From Bos javanicus (taxonomy: Eukaryota; Chordata; Mammalia; Artiodactyla; Bovidae), in assembly GCF_032452875.1 (NCBI RefSeq), contig NC_083869.1:124502001-124566000 (forward strand): a stretch of 64,000 bases of DNA, written 5' to 3'. Made by a program: the position numbers and the translations under genes. Below are positions 1 to 12,268 of this stretch, piece by piece; within the stretch, counting starts at the first letter, position 1; each line of letters begins with the position of its first letter. The notes under the pieces are model-generated. The model was given only the letters and a program-made list of their open reading frames with translations. It had not been told where the DNA came from and did no database searches.

Positions 1-284
1 GTGACACACCAAGAAATTAAAACCAGGCATTCAAGCCCTCAGGCTCAAACCTTCAATACCTATGTCATCCCTATAAAGAACACAGTCCAGAGCACGGCTC
101 ATAATAAGTCATCATTAAATACTAGCATTATTACTTTATCAAGCACATACAATGCCCCAGTAAATTGTGGCTGAAGGTGTTAAAACAAAGAGGCAGAACG
201 TTAACCCAGGTTATACTCCATGCTCTTCCCATAACCATATGTCTTTTGGACCTAATGCCTCTATTCCTAAGCTTTAGGCATACA

Positions 285-477
285 CTCAGTCATTTTTTTA
301 ATTAATTAATTAATGTGACTGTGCCAGGTCTTAGCTGCAGCATGCAGGATTTTTGGTTGAGGCATGAGAACTCTTAGTTGTGGCATGTGGGATCTAGTTC
401 CCTGACCAGGGATCGAACCCGGGCCTCCTGCATTGGGAGCACAGAGTCTTAGCTACTGGACCACCAGTGAAGACCTG
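285..477 (-). repeat. CHR-2 type artiodactyl SINE
   Basis: Reverse-complement reads the tRNA-derived head (GGTGGTCCAGTAGCTAAGA) with the B-box GGTTCGATCCC and the typical ACTAGATCCCACATGCC body. It ends in an AT-rich tail at the left side. Confidence 0.85.
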
Positions 478-594
478 CCCAGGCGTTTCTAATACTGGAT
501 CACTAAACTTCCTTAGGAAAGAAGTCATGTCTTCTACATTTTTGTGATCACATACACCCACAAGGTCCTGCTCATTATAGATAATCAATTGGGT

Positions 595-815
595 GTGTGT
601 GCCCAATCGCTCAGTTGTGTCCAACTCTTTGTGACCCCATGGACTATAGCCTGCCAGGCTCCTCTGTCTACGGGATTTTCCACCAAGAATACTGGAGTGG
701 GTTGCCACTTCCTTCTCCAGGGGATCTTCCAGACCCAGGGGCTGAACCCACATCTCCTGCATCTCCTGCACTGGCAGACAGATTCTTTACCACTGAGCCA
801 CCTGGGAAGCCCAGA
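595..815 (-). repeat. Bov-tA SINE
   Basis: Full tRNA-Glu-derived head joined to a Bov-A unit (GACCCCATGGACTATAGCC, ACTGGAGTGGGTTGCCA), in reverse orientation. Confidence 0.9.
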
Positions 816-849
816 CAACCAATTAATACATATTAATTAAATGATCATG

Positions 850-1398
850 CCACTCCTCTGCTCAAAACCCTTGCAAAAATTCTCATCTCAGAAAAAAGTG
901 CAGTCTGTAGCATAGCCACCAGGGCACCACACCAACTGTTCCTCCCACTGGCAGCCTCTCTGAACTCAGCTCCTACCATTTGCTCCTAGATGATCTTGAT
1001 CTTGCCATGCTGGCTTACTTAATGCTTCTCAAACACACCAAACATCCTTCACCTTTGCACCTGTTGCGCCTGGAATGCTCTTCTCCAGATACCATTCAGG
1101 ACTCTGCTCAAAAGTTACCTTACCAGAGAGGTTGTTTCTGACCACTGTACCTAAAATATCCACCCCACTTCCCTCCCTCTTCACTCCCTTGTTCTGCTTT
1201 CTCTGATCCTCACTAAAACCTTACATTTTATCCCTGATTTGTATACTTTGTTATTTGTCCTCTCCCACTAAATGTAAACTCCACAAGAACAGACATTTCT
1301 AATCTACTTTCTTCACTGTTATGTCCCAGTGTGCTTAGGATAGGACCTAGTAAATAGCAGATGATTCATAAATTTCTATTAAATTAATAAATGGTAGA
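850..1398 (+). repeat. L2 LINE 3' fragment
   Basis: Reads through the L2 3' landmarks CTTTGCACCTGTTGC, GGAATGCTCTTCTCCAGAT, and the closing AATAAATG-type tail. It is old and diverged. Confidence 0.7.
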
Positions 1399-1406
1399 TG
1401 TATTGG

Positions 1407-1614
1407 GGCTTTCCCAAGGGCTCAGTGGGTAAAGAATTCACCTGCAATGCAGGAAATGTAGGAGATACAGGTTTGATTCCTGAGTCAGGAAGATCCCCTG
1501 GAGGAGGAAGCAGCAACCCACTCTAGTATTCTTGCCTGGGAAATCCCATGGATAGAGGAGCCTGGCAGGCTACAGTCCTTGGGGTTGCAAAGAGTTGGAC
1601 ACGACTGAGCACGC
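1407..1614 (+). repeat. Bov-tA SINE
   Basis: Head with GGGCTCAGTGGGTAAAG and Bov-A body ending GTTGGACACGACTGAGCA. Confidence 0.9.
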
Positions 1615-1616
1615 AT

Positions 1617-2110
1617 AGATGTATTAGTTGTCTCCTGTCATATAACAAATTACCTCTGAAATTTGGTGATTTAAAACATAAACATTTATTGTCTCCATTT
1701 CTATGGATCAAGAATTCAAGCGCATGGCTTAGTCCGACACCTTTGATTCAGGGTCTCTGGTGAAGTTGCAGTCAAGCTGTCAACCAGGTTTACGCTCCTC
1801 TCAAAGCTCAACTCTGCCGGAAGAATCTGCTTCCAAGCTCACTTTCATGGTAGTTACTAACAGACTTGGTTTCTCACCATGTGGGCCTCTCCATAGGCTG
1901 CCTGAATGTTCTTAGGATATAGCAGCTGGTGATCCGAGTGACAGGAACAGAGCCAGAGATGAGAGATGAGAGAGCCCGAGGGAGAAACCACAGCCTTTTG
2001 TAACCTAATCTTGGAAGTGACATCCCACCACTGTGCTATATTCTATTCATCAGAAGTAAGTCACCAGGTCCAGGGCACACTCAAAGGGAAGGGATTACGC
2101 AAGGCATAAA
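1617..2110 (-). repeat. Old interspersed repeat, family unresolved
   Basis: The opening (TTAGTTGTCTCCTGTCATAT, GTGATTTAAAACATAAACAT) resembles old mammalian DNA-transposon or MaLR-type repeats that start with a 'lives in lists of ATAACAAATTACC' motif. I cannot name the family. Confidence 0.4.
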
Positions 2111-2929
2111 TACCAGGAGACAGGAATCACTGGGCCATCTTAAAGGCTGCTTACCCTAGTACAGATAACAAAAATCCAAAAACACCCTGCCCTTTGGAAG
2201 ACTAGCTTTTATCCTCATCAGTGGATATCCTCAACTGTGCAGTAGAATTTCAAATTAGACCAGATGTGAATCTCAGGTGGGCTGGGAGTTTGTTCACTGC
2301 TGTATCCCCAGGAAACAGAACCACACTAAATCTTTGTTGCATGAATGAAAACAAAACAAAAAAACACCTTGACCTTTGGAAACCCGGTATATCCTTTAAG
2401 ATATGCATTTAAATATGATGCTATGGTCATTATGCAATCATCGCCCCAATGCTAGTTTTTTCAATCTTATAAAACACCAAAGGGAGTACATTAACTATTA
2501 AACATTTCTAGTTAACCAGTGTACCTTAACAGTCATGTTAGAGATAATACAACTAGCAAAGAGATGTCAACAAAAATAGCATCTGGAGAAAAAAGATACT
2601 ATTGGATGACTCTTTCTGAGTAGATGAGATACATCTTTTTAAAAATGGATTGGATATTGATTGTTATTATGTAAATATTGTTCATTTTCTTAGGTGCGAT
2701 TATGGTACTGTGATTATGTAGAATAAAGTCTTTATTCTTAGAAGATGCATAATGAAGTCTTTTAGGGGTAAATTTTCATATCTGCAGCTTACTTTCCAAG
2801 AAAACACACATACAGAAAGGGAATCAGAAGCAGTCAGATTCATAACGCGGTCTTAAATCTCAATTATGCTCGAATTCACATTCTCACTACACTTCTACAT
2901 GTCTAGGATGTCCCCAGTGTTATGTATCT

Positions 2930-3180
2930 AACTACCGTTCTAAGCAGTGTCTGTGTCTGGGGGGCTGAGGAGGGCAGTGAAAGACAGGATACTGACCCTC
3001 TGCTCTCCAGAAGCTGACAGTCTTACTGGGAAGCACCAGTTTCAAGTGCAATACAAAGCAACACGTGACAAATCGGGTTTGTAACAAATGCCACAAGAGC
3101 TCAGAAAAGGATATCAATAAACTCTCAGAGAACAAAATACCTTTGAAACCTCTTTCTTCTAACAGTTCTCTTATTCTTGG
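2930..3180 (-). repeat. L2-like fragment
   Basis: Reads like the reverse complement of an L2 3' end (GTTCTAAGCAGTG ... GAAGCTGACAGTCTTACTGG). It is weakly preserved. Confidence 0.4.
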
Positions 3181-4525
3181 CATCCTTTTCCTTTAACCCC
3201 ACTTCTCCTTTACTTTATCTACTTGGCAACAACTGAGTGATTATTTCCTACTAACAAAACTATCTTGAGATGATCTAAACATAAAGCACATATTTTGCCT
3301 GTTTGGAATGCAAGATATGATTTTTTAAAATAAAATACTATTCACATTTTCACTGGAAAAAAGCACTAAATATACTGTGTGAATTTTCTTGCCTTCAAAA
3401 GCAATTGTGTTATTTCAAGTGTTGAGGATGCCAGAAAGCTTGAAGATTTAAAAATAACCTCACAAAGAGCTTGTTTCCAACACCAGATGGAAAGAAATTA
3501 CTCTAAAGACACACGTGTGGGAGGACATATATACAATACAACATCATATGACACCATGCAAAAGGTTTATATAGTTATGTAATACCATCAAGATTCGCAG
3601 GACTCTGCAGGTAGTAAGTTAGCAACAGTGTCGATTCTCTGAATCATTAAAAATCACAAAAGGGCAAGAAATTGCAAGTGGGTGGTAGCAAAAAAAAAAC
3701 AACAAAGAGCCTTCACTTTAAGCTGCCTTCTATGTGTCTCCACTACATGATGAAATGGTTGGCAGGTAAAATTTGAGAGCTTAAATCCTTGGAGCTCTTG
3801 ACAGTTCTGCCTGTGTCCATATGGTCAAAACAACCAGGGGAAATGAATTTCAAAAATCTGTACCAAGTGTATTATCAAGGTGAAACGCTTTTAACTTGAA
3901 TATATGTAGAATTTCAAACTGGTTAACTGAAATACATGCCTGACATATAAATTAAAATAGCATTTCTTTGTAAGATGATGTACTGTTAAAATCCCATTGC
4001 ATTAAAATGATTATAATAGTGTTATTAATTTACACAAGTATTAATAGCTGAAACACAATCACAACTGAACTTTGGCATAGTACTCCCTAGTCACAAATTA
4101 GCAAAAGTATACATTTTGTTACAGTTTTGGGTAACAGGCTTAAATGCAACCAATTCAAAATACTGCTATGCTGTATTGTTGTTAAATCACAGAATTTCTC
4201 ACTTAAAACTTTTATAACTTTATAATGGTGATGCTATCAAAATATAATATTAAAGTGTCTGAGTGACTATTAAGGCAGAAAGTAACTAAACCTTAGTCTA
4301 TACTGTGTCCAATGTTACAATTCAGACGAATAAAGGGCCTACCAAAAAGTTTATTTGGATTTTTATAGGGGATGGAAGACACAAGGAGAGACAGATTACA
4401 TTTATAAATCACAATAAACTATAGGAATATATACTATTCCCAATTTTTTATCTTATTATTTCCACCTAGTTCCAAAAGAAATTGAGGTGTTCCTGTCCCT
4501 ATTAATAGATAATATTTTTAGATAA

Positions 4526-4756
4526 TACAGCTAATCCTTGAATAACAGGGGTTTGAACTGTGTGAGTTCACTCATACTTAGATTTTTTCATGCGTGAACT
4601 CTACAGTACTACATCATCCAAGGTTGGTTGAATCCTCAGAGGCAGAATCACATACAAGGAAGAACCACACATACAGAGGTTCGACTATAAGTTACACATG
4701 GATTTCCAACTGTGCAGAACGTTAGCACCCCTAACCCCTGCATTAAGGATCAACTA
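4526..4756. mobile_element. Tigger-like DNA transposon relic
   Basis: About 230 bases with matching inverted ends: left AATCCTTGAATAACAGGGG, right (reverse complement) GATCCTTAATGCAGGGG. The interior GGTTGGTTGAATCC is typical of small non-autonomous Tigger elements. No transposase is present. Confidence 0.55.
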
Positions 4757-6925
4757 CAATGCAGAATTATGGACATACATTGAATGTAGATAGAACAGAA
4801 TTAGATAATATAAATAGAGCATCTGTTGCTTCTTCCAATTTTATCATTATATTTAATCACAGTTTCTATTTTATCAGATAATCTTGCCTCTTCCTCCCCA
4901 CTCTGCCAAGATTACACTATCCCTATCCAAGCTCTACTCTACACAGTTCAGAAACAACGTTAATTTCTATAAGCAGACGTTGCCCTGAGAGGTGGGAAAG
5001 AAGACAGCCTAGATTAATTGGGAGGAAACGACCAAAAGAACCCTCAACCATGGAAGGAAGAGAACGGCAATCCAATACACAAATCACCATTTAATCCACA
5101 TGGATTTAGGTTGGAGATAATCAAGAGGTACCTGCAGAATCAGGACTGGTCTTAATAAATACAATAATAAAACAACAAAGAATGAAATAAACAATAAACA
5201 TGATACCAGAATGGCTCTGGAATTTCTCTTGGGAAAGGACTTTTTTAGGGGGGCATACTTACTTAGGGTGACTTGGGGGAAACTGATGAAAATTAGGAGG
5301 TAGGGTATATTAAAGTCTCTCCAAGTCATTCCTTGAATTGTTCTGGCCACAACCATGGAACGTTGCTTTTCTTTAAAGTTCAAAAAGTAGTCAATTTATT
5401 TTCAAATACTTCAAGGTGGGTACAATCCCACTTAAATAAAAATAATTAGCAAAAATAAGTGTAAACAGACTTTTATCATAATCAGATTTTCCCACTATAA
5501 CTTCCCTAAAACCAACATTTGAAGTAGTGTCAGTGAGGAAGTAATTCTAAGACCGGCACTCAAAACATCAAAGTTCTCTTTTCCAACACCTCCAATTTCT
5601 GAATAGTGTTTACTGCTATACCTCTTTTATCCTTCTCCCTGTGTATTCATTAAATAACAGCACAGTAAATCAAAACAGAGCGTAGTAAATCAAAATACTG
5701 ATCTAATGCAGTGTGCATACCAGGCAGATTGTTACAGTGCATTTCCTGCACACATTCTGAAGCCACTCATAAAGAGTCACCAGTGACGTACCGACAAACT
5801 TAAACAACAAAACTTAACATTCTATTTAGAATCTGGCTCTTCTCTAACTAAAAGCTATTACAAACACAATGAACCAATTACCTTCCAGTACTTCTAGATT
5901 CTCTACATAAATAAGACTCGTAACTTATCAATTCAGAGGGCCCTTTAAAAATTTTTTAAAATTTAATCTTCGGGGGCTTTATTCAGAGAAAGAAAGCAAA
6001 GTTGTTCATAAGAAAAAAACTTGCTAGAATTATTCTTGTTTAGCTCACAAATAAAATTAGATGATTCTAAGCTTAAGCAGTAGGTGGAAAAAAAAAATCC
6101 TTTAGAGGTAGCAATGAATCTGTATCTGAATAGGCATGTGACCAATCACAAATTTGATGGGACTTTTGGAAAAATACACTGGCAGCATTTGCTCTGATCT
6201 TCTTAGATAATAAGGAAACAGATTGTGATCTAACGTATGCACCTCTTGATTTCAGAACCACATTCAGCCCCTGATAGCTGCCAACATTCCCAAGTTATAA
6301 AACCGGATCACCAATATTAAATTAGATTTGGACATTCAGAAAACAATATAAGCAAGCCCTATCACTCACGTCACAAATCACAAACTTCGTATTTTAAATC
6401 ACAATCTACTGATAAGCATATCAAAGTACCTAGAGAATTCAAGAATCCTGTGACTTGTAGGGAACTCTTCTGACAAGCTTAACTCCAAAGCTTTTTTTTT
6501 AGGAAACCAAACAACACTGTAAGCACACTATCTCCCATAAAATGAATCTGTTTAAAATGAAGTCCATAAGCTAAGGAATGAAATGGAAGGCTGGCTCTGT
6601 AGTTTCCAAAAATGTTAAAGTCAAGCTGCATACAAAACAACACACTGCTGAATTCTAAATGTGAGGTGCAAACCTGACAAAAGAGAAAAACAGGAAAAAC
6701 ACATAGGTCATATCTCAACAAAATGCCACAACTATTTTTTTTAGAGGCAGGAATCATTTAAAATCATTTTTTAATTTAGATATTAGCTTAGAAATGTTTC
6801 TAAAAAGAAAAAGGAGATACAAGTACCTTTAAAATGAAAAGAGGAAGATTTGTGTGCTATTCTGTTTATATATAAATTATCATATCACATTATTTTATAT
6901 ATTATATTGATGATAAGCCTACTTT

Positions 6926-7260
6926 GTAAGTCCCTTGGACTGCAAGGAGATCTAACCAGTCCATTCTAAAGGAAATCAGTCCTGAATATTCTTTGGAAGG
7001 ACTGACGTTGAAACTGAAACTCCAATACTTTGGCCACCTGATGTAAAGAACTGACTTATTTGAAAAGACTCTGATGCTGGGAAAGATTGAAGGCAGGAGG
7101 AGAAGGGGACAACAGAGCATGAGGTGGTTAGATAGCATCACCGACTCAATGGACATGAGTTTGAGTAAATTCCAGGAGTTGGTGATGGACAGGGAGGCCT
7201 GGTGTGCTGCAGTCCACGGGGTCACAAAGAGTCAGACACGACTGAGCGACTGAACAGAAC
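6926..7260 (+). mobile_element. BovB LINE 3' end
   Basis: Carries the BovB 3' signature CCAATACTTTGGCCACCTGA through to GACACGACTGAGCGACTGAA. It is 5' truncated, with no usable ORF. Confidence 0.9.
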
Positions 7261-7271
7261 TACTTTATTAA

Positions 7272-7470
7272 GGCTTCTCAGGTGGCGCTAGTGGTAAAGA
7301 ACCCACCTGCCAAAGCAGGAGACAATCCCTGGGTCAGGAAGGTCCCCTGGAGAAGAAGGAAATAGCAACCTACTCTACTATTCTGGAGAAACCCCATAGA
7401 AAGAGGAGCCTGGTGGGCTCCATGGGGTTGCAAAGAGTCAGACACAACTGAATCAACTGAGCAGGCACAC
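7272..7470 (+). repeat. Bov-tA SINE
   Basis: GCTTCTCAGGTGGCGCTAG head and Bov-A body, directly after the BovB end. Confidence 0.88.
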
Positions 7471-7506
7471 AAGCTTACTTTAAAATATAGGCTTGTTTAC
7501 CATATC

Positions 7507-7643
7507 TACTGCTGCTGCTGCTGCTAAGTCGCTTCAGTCGTGTCCGATTCTGTGCGACTCCATAGAGGGCAGCCCATTAGGTGCCTCTGTCCCTGGGATT
7601 CTCCAGGCAAGAACACTGGAGTGGGGTGCCATTTTCTTCTCCA
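7507..7643 (-). repeat. Bov-A2 type monomer with CTG tail
   Basis: Plus strand begins with CTG repeats and continues AAGTCGCTTCAGTCGTGTCC to ATTTTCTTCTCCAT; the reverse complement is Bov-A with a CAG tail. Confidence 0.88.
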
Positions 7644-8627
7644 TACCATATCTACTACTTCGACACAATAAATATGATTTGAGTGTTTAACAAACATTAA
7701 GGAAATGTCAGCTCTTAGACCACCAAGAAACGGAAGAGATGTAGAGAAGCCCACTTAAGAGATAAAACTTTCTTCTATTAGTTTAGTCTGTTTGTTGACA
7801 GCCAGAGTTTTCAAGTGTCCAACCAGTCAACTGGTGGAGTTCTTAGCTCTGGGCAGAATGGAACCCTAAGAGGTTTTCTTAATCTACCACCAGCCACCTT
7901 CTACCACAAGGGTTGCGCATACTGATGGGGCATTTAGGACCTAATCCTTTTAACAAACACCACTTCAAATTCAACCAGCTGGCCATATTAATGAAGCTCA
8001 AAGAAAACTCAAAACAAAACCAAAAGTTCCATCAAGTCCCTTTCACAAAGGGACATTTCCCCCACACTTCAAATTATTAATATGGAACATTCTTAAAGAG
8101 AACTGAAAACAGAAGGAATATACTGATAAACGACAAGCACAGATGGAAGCTCATGGCCAAAGGTACAAATGAGAAAGCATGGGTTATTACTGAGTAGTTA
8201 GTTCTTTTTGACTGGAAAATACAAGTAATAAAGAGAATAAAGGTAGAAAGGTAGACCAGGGCCACACTATGTACAGACATACCTAAAAGACATTTGGTTA
8301 TAAAACACTGGTATAAATGTTGGGAGAATTTTGATGAAGTCTAAAGAGTCAGATCATTTATTGATATTTCTAAGCCTGAATTCAATTATACAAGGGGAAA
8401 AAAGTATAGTTTTGTTCTAGAAGAAAGAGGAATCAGAAGGTTAGCATGCTGCAGGTAAGTTCACTTTTAATAGTAACAAAGATATACCATACTTCAGTTT
8501 CCCCAGGGATATAAATAATGCTTATCTTTACCTTAATTATAATCTTGCTGTAGAACGCATTCTGAATTAGCACCTTGATATCAAGGCAATGTGATGCTCA
8601 GTGTTTATATTCACTTTTTAATCTGTC

Positions 8628-8800
8628 ATTTATTGAGAGCTTATTGTGTACCATATATTGTTATGTACTCCACATGGATTATATTAATAACACCTCAAGA
8701 AACTATTTTATATAGCCAAAATTGGTCAGCTAGCAAAGAATTTATTGTTTCCAACTTACAGAGCAGGAAAATGAAGAGTATGTCAAGTTTCCCTAAAAAG
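8628..8800 (-). repeat. MIR SINE
   Basis: CATTTATTGAGAGCTTATTG and the ACAGAGCAGGAAAATGAAG stretch are reverse-complement MIR. Confidence 0.7.
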
Positions 8801-9649
8801 TAAGAGTTAATGCTGCATAACAAAACTGAGATGAGAATTATATTAACAGCACTGGGTACAGTGTACATCCTCACTATAATAATATCCAAGATAGAAGACA
8901 TCACCATTTCTTCCAATCTTCCCTAAAAACAGAACAGAATAGCAGCTGTGAAATCACACAGACTACTAAAAAAAAAAGAAAAGCAAAGCTCGGCATCTCT
9001 TAAAAAGAAAAAAACTAACTCCTAATCAGCAATACATGCCAAAAAACGACAAGTCTCCACAGACTAGTCATTTACGGTTGGGTACAGCTAGAGAAAAAAA
9101 CAGGATGAGAGTCGCTATTCATGTGGCCAGAAATCAATCCCTCGGCAATTTGTTTCACGTGAGATCACTTTCACTCTCAAGAGAACGCTGGTTTCTGGGA
9201 AGAACAAACCTGTTTTGGCAAACCCCCACCAGGAATAACAGCCTGGCGATACATCTCGGTGGACAAGCCCAGATACTACCCTCTCCACAGGTAAAGGCAG
9301 CCCAGCGAGCAGGAGGAAATACGTCCAAGCCGACAGATGCACAAACTGAAAAAGGAGGTCACGAAGCTGGGAGAGTCGGTTTAACCCCTTGGTCTCTGGG
9401 ACCCGGGAAGACTCAGTGGGAAAGCATAGAGACTTGGGGTTGGGGGGGGGGATTTTTTTTTTTTTTTTAATGATATGGGTATCTGTGGCGGGAAGGCCTT
9501 CAAGTCCTTGCAGGCTCCCTCCACCCCTCACAACTGAGCCTGACTTCAGACCGCCCAGCTACCTCGTCACCGAGAAATCGCTCTGCGGCTGCACCCCACA
9601 CCTTCACCACCCGAAACCTGCAACTCGCCCCCCACCTGCTTTCCTTCAA

Positions 9650-10450
9650 GGGCTCCTGCCCACTGTACCATGACTGCCTGACCAGACGGTACCGATCGCC
9701 CCCTCGTCAAAAATGCACCCGGAGCCTAACTTTTAAACGCTCCCCTCCAGCGCCACCCCGGCCTTATTTCCCCCTCAGGCCGACCGCGTCCCGGCTCCAA
9801 GCCTTCGGTCGCCGGCTTGCAGACAGGGCTTTGCGGAGGCCGTGCAGCCCGCGCCCCCCGGCCCGGGCCTGCGGAGGGGCTGGAGACAAAGAGGCAGGGG
9901 CACCGCCGCGGCCTCCAGGACCGTCCCCTCGGGGACAGCTCCGCGCCCCCCACCCTCCTACCCCAGTTCCGCTCGCGCGCCGCCACAGCCTAGTCTCACC
10001 GGTGGTTCTGGGGCCCGGGCTCCTCGCGCCCGCCGCCGCAGCCGCCAGACGAACAATGGCAGGAGAAGGCGCGGGCGTCCGAGGCTCGGCCCTCTGCGGC
10101 TCGCTGGCCCTGCGGGCTGCAGGCGGACTGACTGACTGACTACTAACCCGCCGGCCGGAGGGAGGGAACGAGCGAACGAGCAAAGGGAGCGAGCGGGCGG
10201 CCCCGGCGCGCGCCCTCCCGCCTTCCCTCCGCGAGGCGAGGGCTGGCCCGGCCCGCAGCCAGCCCGCCCCGCGAGCCCCTCCCCCTCTGTTCGCCACAAC
10301 ATTGTAGTAAATTTCTATTGGACGGCGCCGGAGGGAAGGAGGGGGCCGGGCCCGCGGCCCGCCAGCCCATTGGCTAAGGCCGAGTTCTCGCTCCTCACGT
10401 TTTCCCCCGCCCTTCCCTAGGCCGGTAAAGAGAGGGGAGCGGAAGGGAAA
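9650..10450 (-). promoter_or_regulatory. EPB41: CpG island promoter, proximal candidate EPB41 promoter
   Basis: A GC- and CpG-dense island in otherwise AT-rich DNA. CCAAT boxes on the minus strand lie at 10317-10321 and 10369-10373 (ATTGG on the plus strand), 52 bases apart, with GC boxes between and around them. There is no TATA box. The polarity of the CCAAT boxes and of the splice donor at 10000/9999 both point to minus-strand transcription. EPB41 follows OPRD1 in the same orientation in mammals, so this is most simply one of its alternative promoters. An AGATAAG GATA motif sits upstream at 10632-10638. Confidence 0.55.
10001..10260 (-). other. EPB41: Candidate non-coding first exon of EPB41 (proximal)
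   Basis: On the minus strand the GC-rich sequence downstream of the CCAAT boxes ends in CCACCG followed by GTGAGA, a strong donor, placing the last exon base at 10000-10001. The 5' end is estimated from usual CCAAT-to-start spacing. No ATG opens a recognisable coding sequence, so the exon would be 5' UTR. A short GACT repeat lies inside at 10126-10141. EPB41 encodes protein 4.1R, which links spectrin-actin to the membrane; its identity here is inferred from synteny only. Confidence 0.5.
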
Positions 10451-10631
10451 AGAAGGGGAAAAGGCCAGGGGCTAGCCGCGTGTGCGCAAGCGCAGGTCGA
10501 ACCGGCTCTCAGGTCCTTAAGTTCCCAGGGGCCCCGCGCTACCCACGTGGGGAACAGAGTAGCTAGTGCCCGAGACGAAGGTGACGCCCTTTCCCGCTCC
10601 TCTCCCCACCCCTTTACCCCCAAGGAGGGCC

Positions 10632-10718
10632 AGATAAGGGTCTGAGATTTGGAAGTTGCTCCCAAGCTAACCACGCTCGCTGGCTGTCCCCCAAATGCAC
10701 CTACTGACCTTGGATAAG
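10632..10718. promoter_or_regulatory. Pair of GATA motifs upstream of the proximal CpG promoter
   Basis: AGATAAG at 10632-10638 and GATAAG at 10713-10718 lie within 450 bases upstream of the candidate minus-strand first exon. The second is inside a MIR remnant (about 10695-10800). They are motif matches only. Confidence 0.3.
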
Positions 10719-11282
10719 TCATTCAGTTTTTCCGGGCCTCGGTTTCCCCATCTACTAACTTGACATCTCTAGGCGCCATTCGAACCCTGACAATCGATGA
10801 GACTTTACCTCTCCTGGTAGCTGTGTTAAGACCTGAAATGGATGCTGAGTGTTGCGGCCACGCCAAGATTTTAGCTGTCTTCTGCATTTACGGGTCTCCT
10901 AATTTTGCTGTGGCACCCTCAAAATCGTGAGAACTTAGCTTCAGAAATCTGGTCTCCAGCTGAGCTTAGAATAGCTCTCACAATTGCCTGATGTGCCCGT
11001 TATTTCCTTTCATTAGCTTCAGAGGCCACTTGAACCTTCCACACTCCCTGCCAGGCTGGTGTCTAAACCAGCGAGCAGAAAGAAGGCTCAGTTTTAAGCA
11101 TGGTAAGAGGTAAGAGAGTTCTGGTATTCCCATTTTAGAGATGAAGAAACCCAAGCAGAGAGGCTTAGACCTGCCAGGATAAGAAGCCAGGCAATCTGAC
11201 ATGGGAGCCTGTATATGCCAGCTAGGCTGTCTCCTTGTATCTAATCCTAGACCCCTCACAACTCAGCTTGGCCTCTAGAAAC

Positions 11283-11555
11283 AGACTGCTGCTAAGTCGC
11301 TTCAGTCGTGTCCGACTCTGTGCGACCCCATAGACGGCAGCCCACCAGGCTCCCCCATCCCTGGGATTCTCCAGGCAAGAACACTGGAGTGGGTTGCCAT
11401 TTCCTTCTCCAATGCCTGAAAGTGAAAAGTGAAAGTGAAGTCGCTCAGTCGTGTCTGACTCTTAGCCACCCCATGGACTGCAGCCTACTAGGCTCCTCCA
11501 TCCATGGGATTTTCCAGGCAAGAGTACTGGAGTGGGGTGCCATTGCCTTCTCCAA
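11283..11555 (-). repeat. Bov-A2 SINE (dimer)
   Basis: Two Bov-A units joined by the AAAGTGAAAAGTGAAAGTGA linker, reverse orientation. Confidence 0.92.
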
Positions 11556-11569
11556 GAAACAGACTACTT

Positions 11570-11760
11570 GAGTTCAATTCTCAGTCTCCCTGATTGTTTG
11601 GCCTACTCTGTGCTTGTTCCCAACCCATAAAAGGGGATAGTAACAAACTCCTACCTACCTCATAAGAGTTACTGTAAAAATTAAATGAGTTAAAATATGT
11701 AAATGGCTTAGCTCACAGTAAGATCTACCTAAGTGTTAATTATTCCTGCTATTTGGAGAC
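11570..11760 (+). repeat. MIR SINE
   Basis: CCTACCTCATAAGAGTTACT and AAATTAAATGAGTTAAAATA match the MIR core and 3' part; a reverse-orientation MIR piece follows at 11795-11900. Confidence 0.7.
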
Positions 11761-11939
11761 TAAAATATGGACTGAGAGGCGTGGGGCTCGCTGACATAAC
11801 AATAATATATTTGGTAAGCACTAAATTGTCAGCACTGAGCTGAGCACTTTACATGGTTATCTGTTTGAAACATCCTAAGAGACCCTTTAGGATCACCTGA
11901 TTACCCTATCTAAAACAGCCTCCACTAACACACCCTTAT

Positions 11940-12073
11940 TGGAGAAGGAAATGGCAACCCACTCCAGTATTCTTGCCTGGAGAATCTCAGGGACAGAGGA
12001 GCCTGGTGGGCTGCCGTCTGTGGGGTCGCACAGAGTCAGACACGACTGATGTGACTTAGTAGCAGCAGCAGCA
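11940..12073 (+). repeat. Bov-A2 type monomer
   Basis: GGAGAAGGAAATGGCAACCC to GACACGACTG with a short AGCAGC tail. Confidence 0.88.
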
Positions 12074-12079
12074 CACCCT

Positions 12080-12268
12080 TGCCATGCTTTAATTTTGCTT
12101 CATGGCACTTCTACCTGACTTTCTACTGTATACTTATCTGTTTGTCCCTCTCAATAAATTGCTGCAGTTTAGACTCACTAGATCACAAGCTCTGGGAGGG
12201 CAGGGACTTTGTCTTTTTGTTCATCCCCCAGAACAGTGCATACTCAATAAATATTTGCTGAATGAGTG
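12080..12268 (+). repeat. L2 LINE 3' end
   Basis: GGAGGGCAGGGACTTTGTCT, CCAGAACAGTGCATACTCAA and AATAAATATTTGCTGAATGA are the L2 3' terminus. Confidence 0.75.

Larger units (their letters stand above)
1..9999 (-). other. Intronic sequence, probably EPB41
   Basis: Downstream of the proximal candidate first exon on the minus strand. Mostly AT-rich DNA with CHR-2, Bov-tA, L2, MIR, a Tigger-like element and a BovB 3' end, annotated separately. Stretches 2400-2920, 3190-4520, 4760-6920 and 7650-8620 show no gene and no repeat I can name. A run of G followed by T at about 9442-9469 is low-complexity. Confidence 0.5.

Noticed and set aside
595..815. tRNA-like sequences with A and B boxes, here and at every Bov-tA
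   Set aside because: They are tRNA-Glu-derived SINE heads, not functional tRNA genes.
9764..10302. Several 100-177 codon ORFs in the proximal CpG island
   Set aside because: Arg/Gly/Pro-rich GC artefacts; the region is better explained as a 5' UTR exon and promoter.
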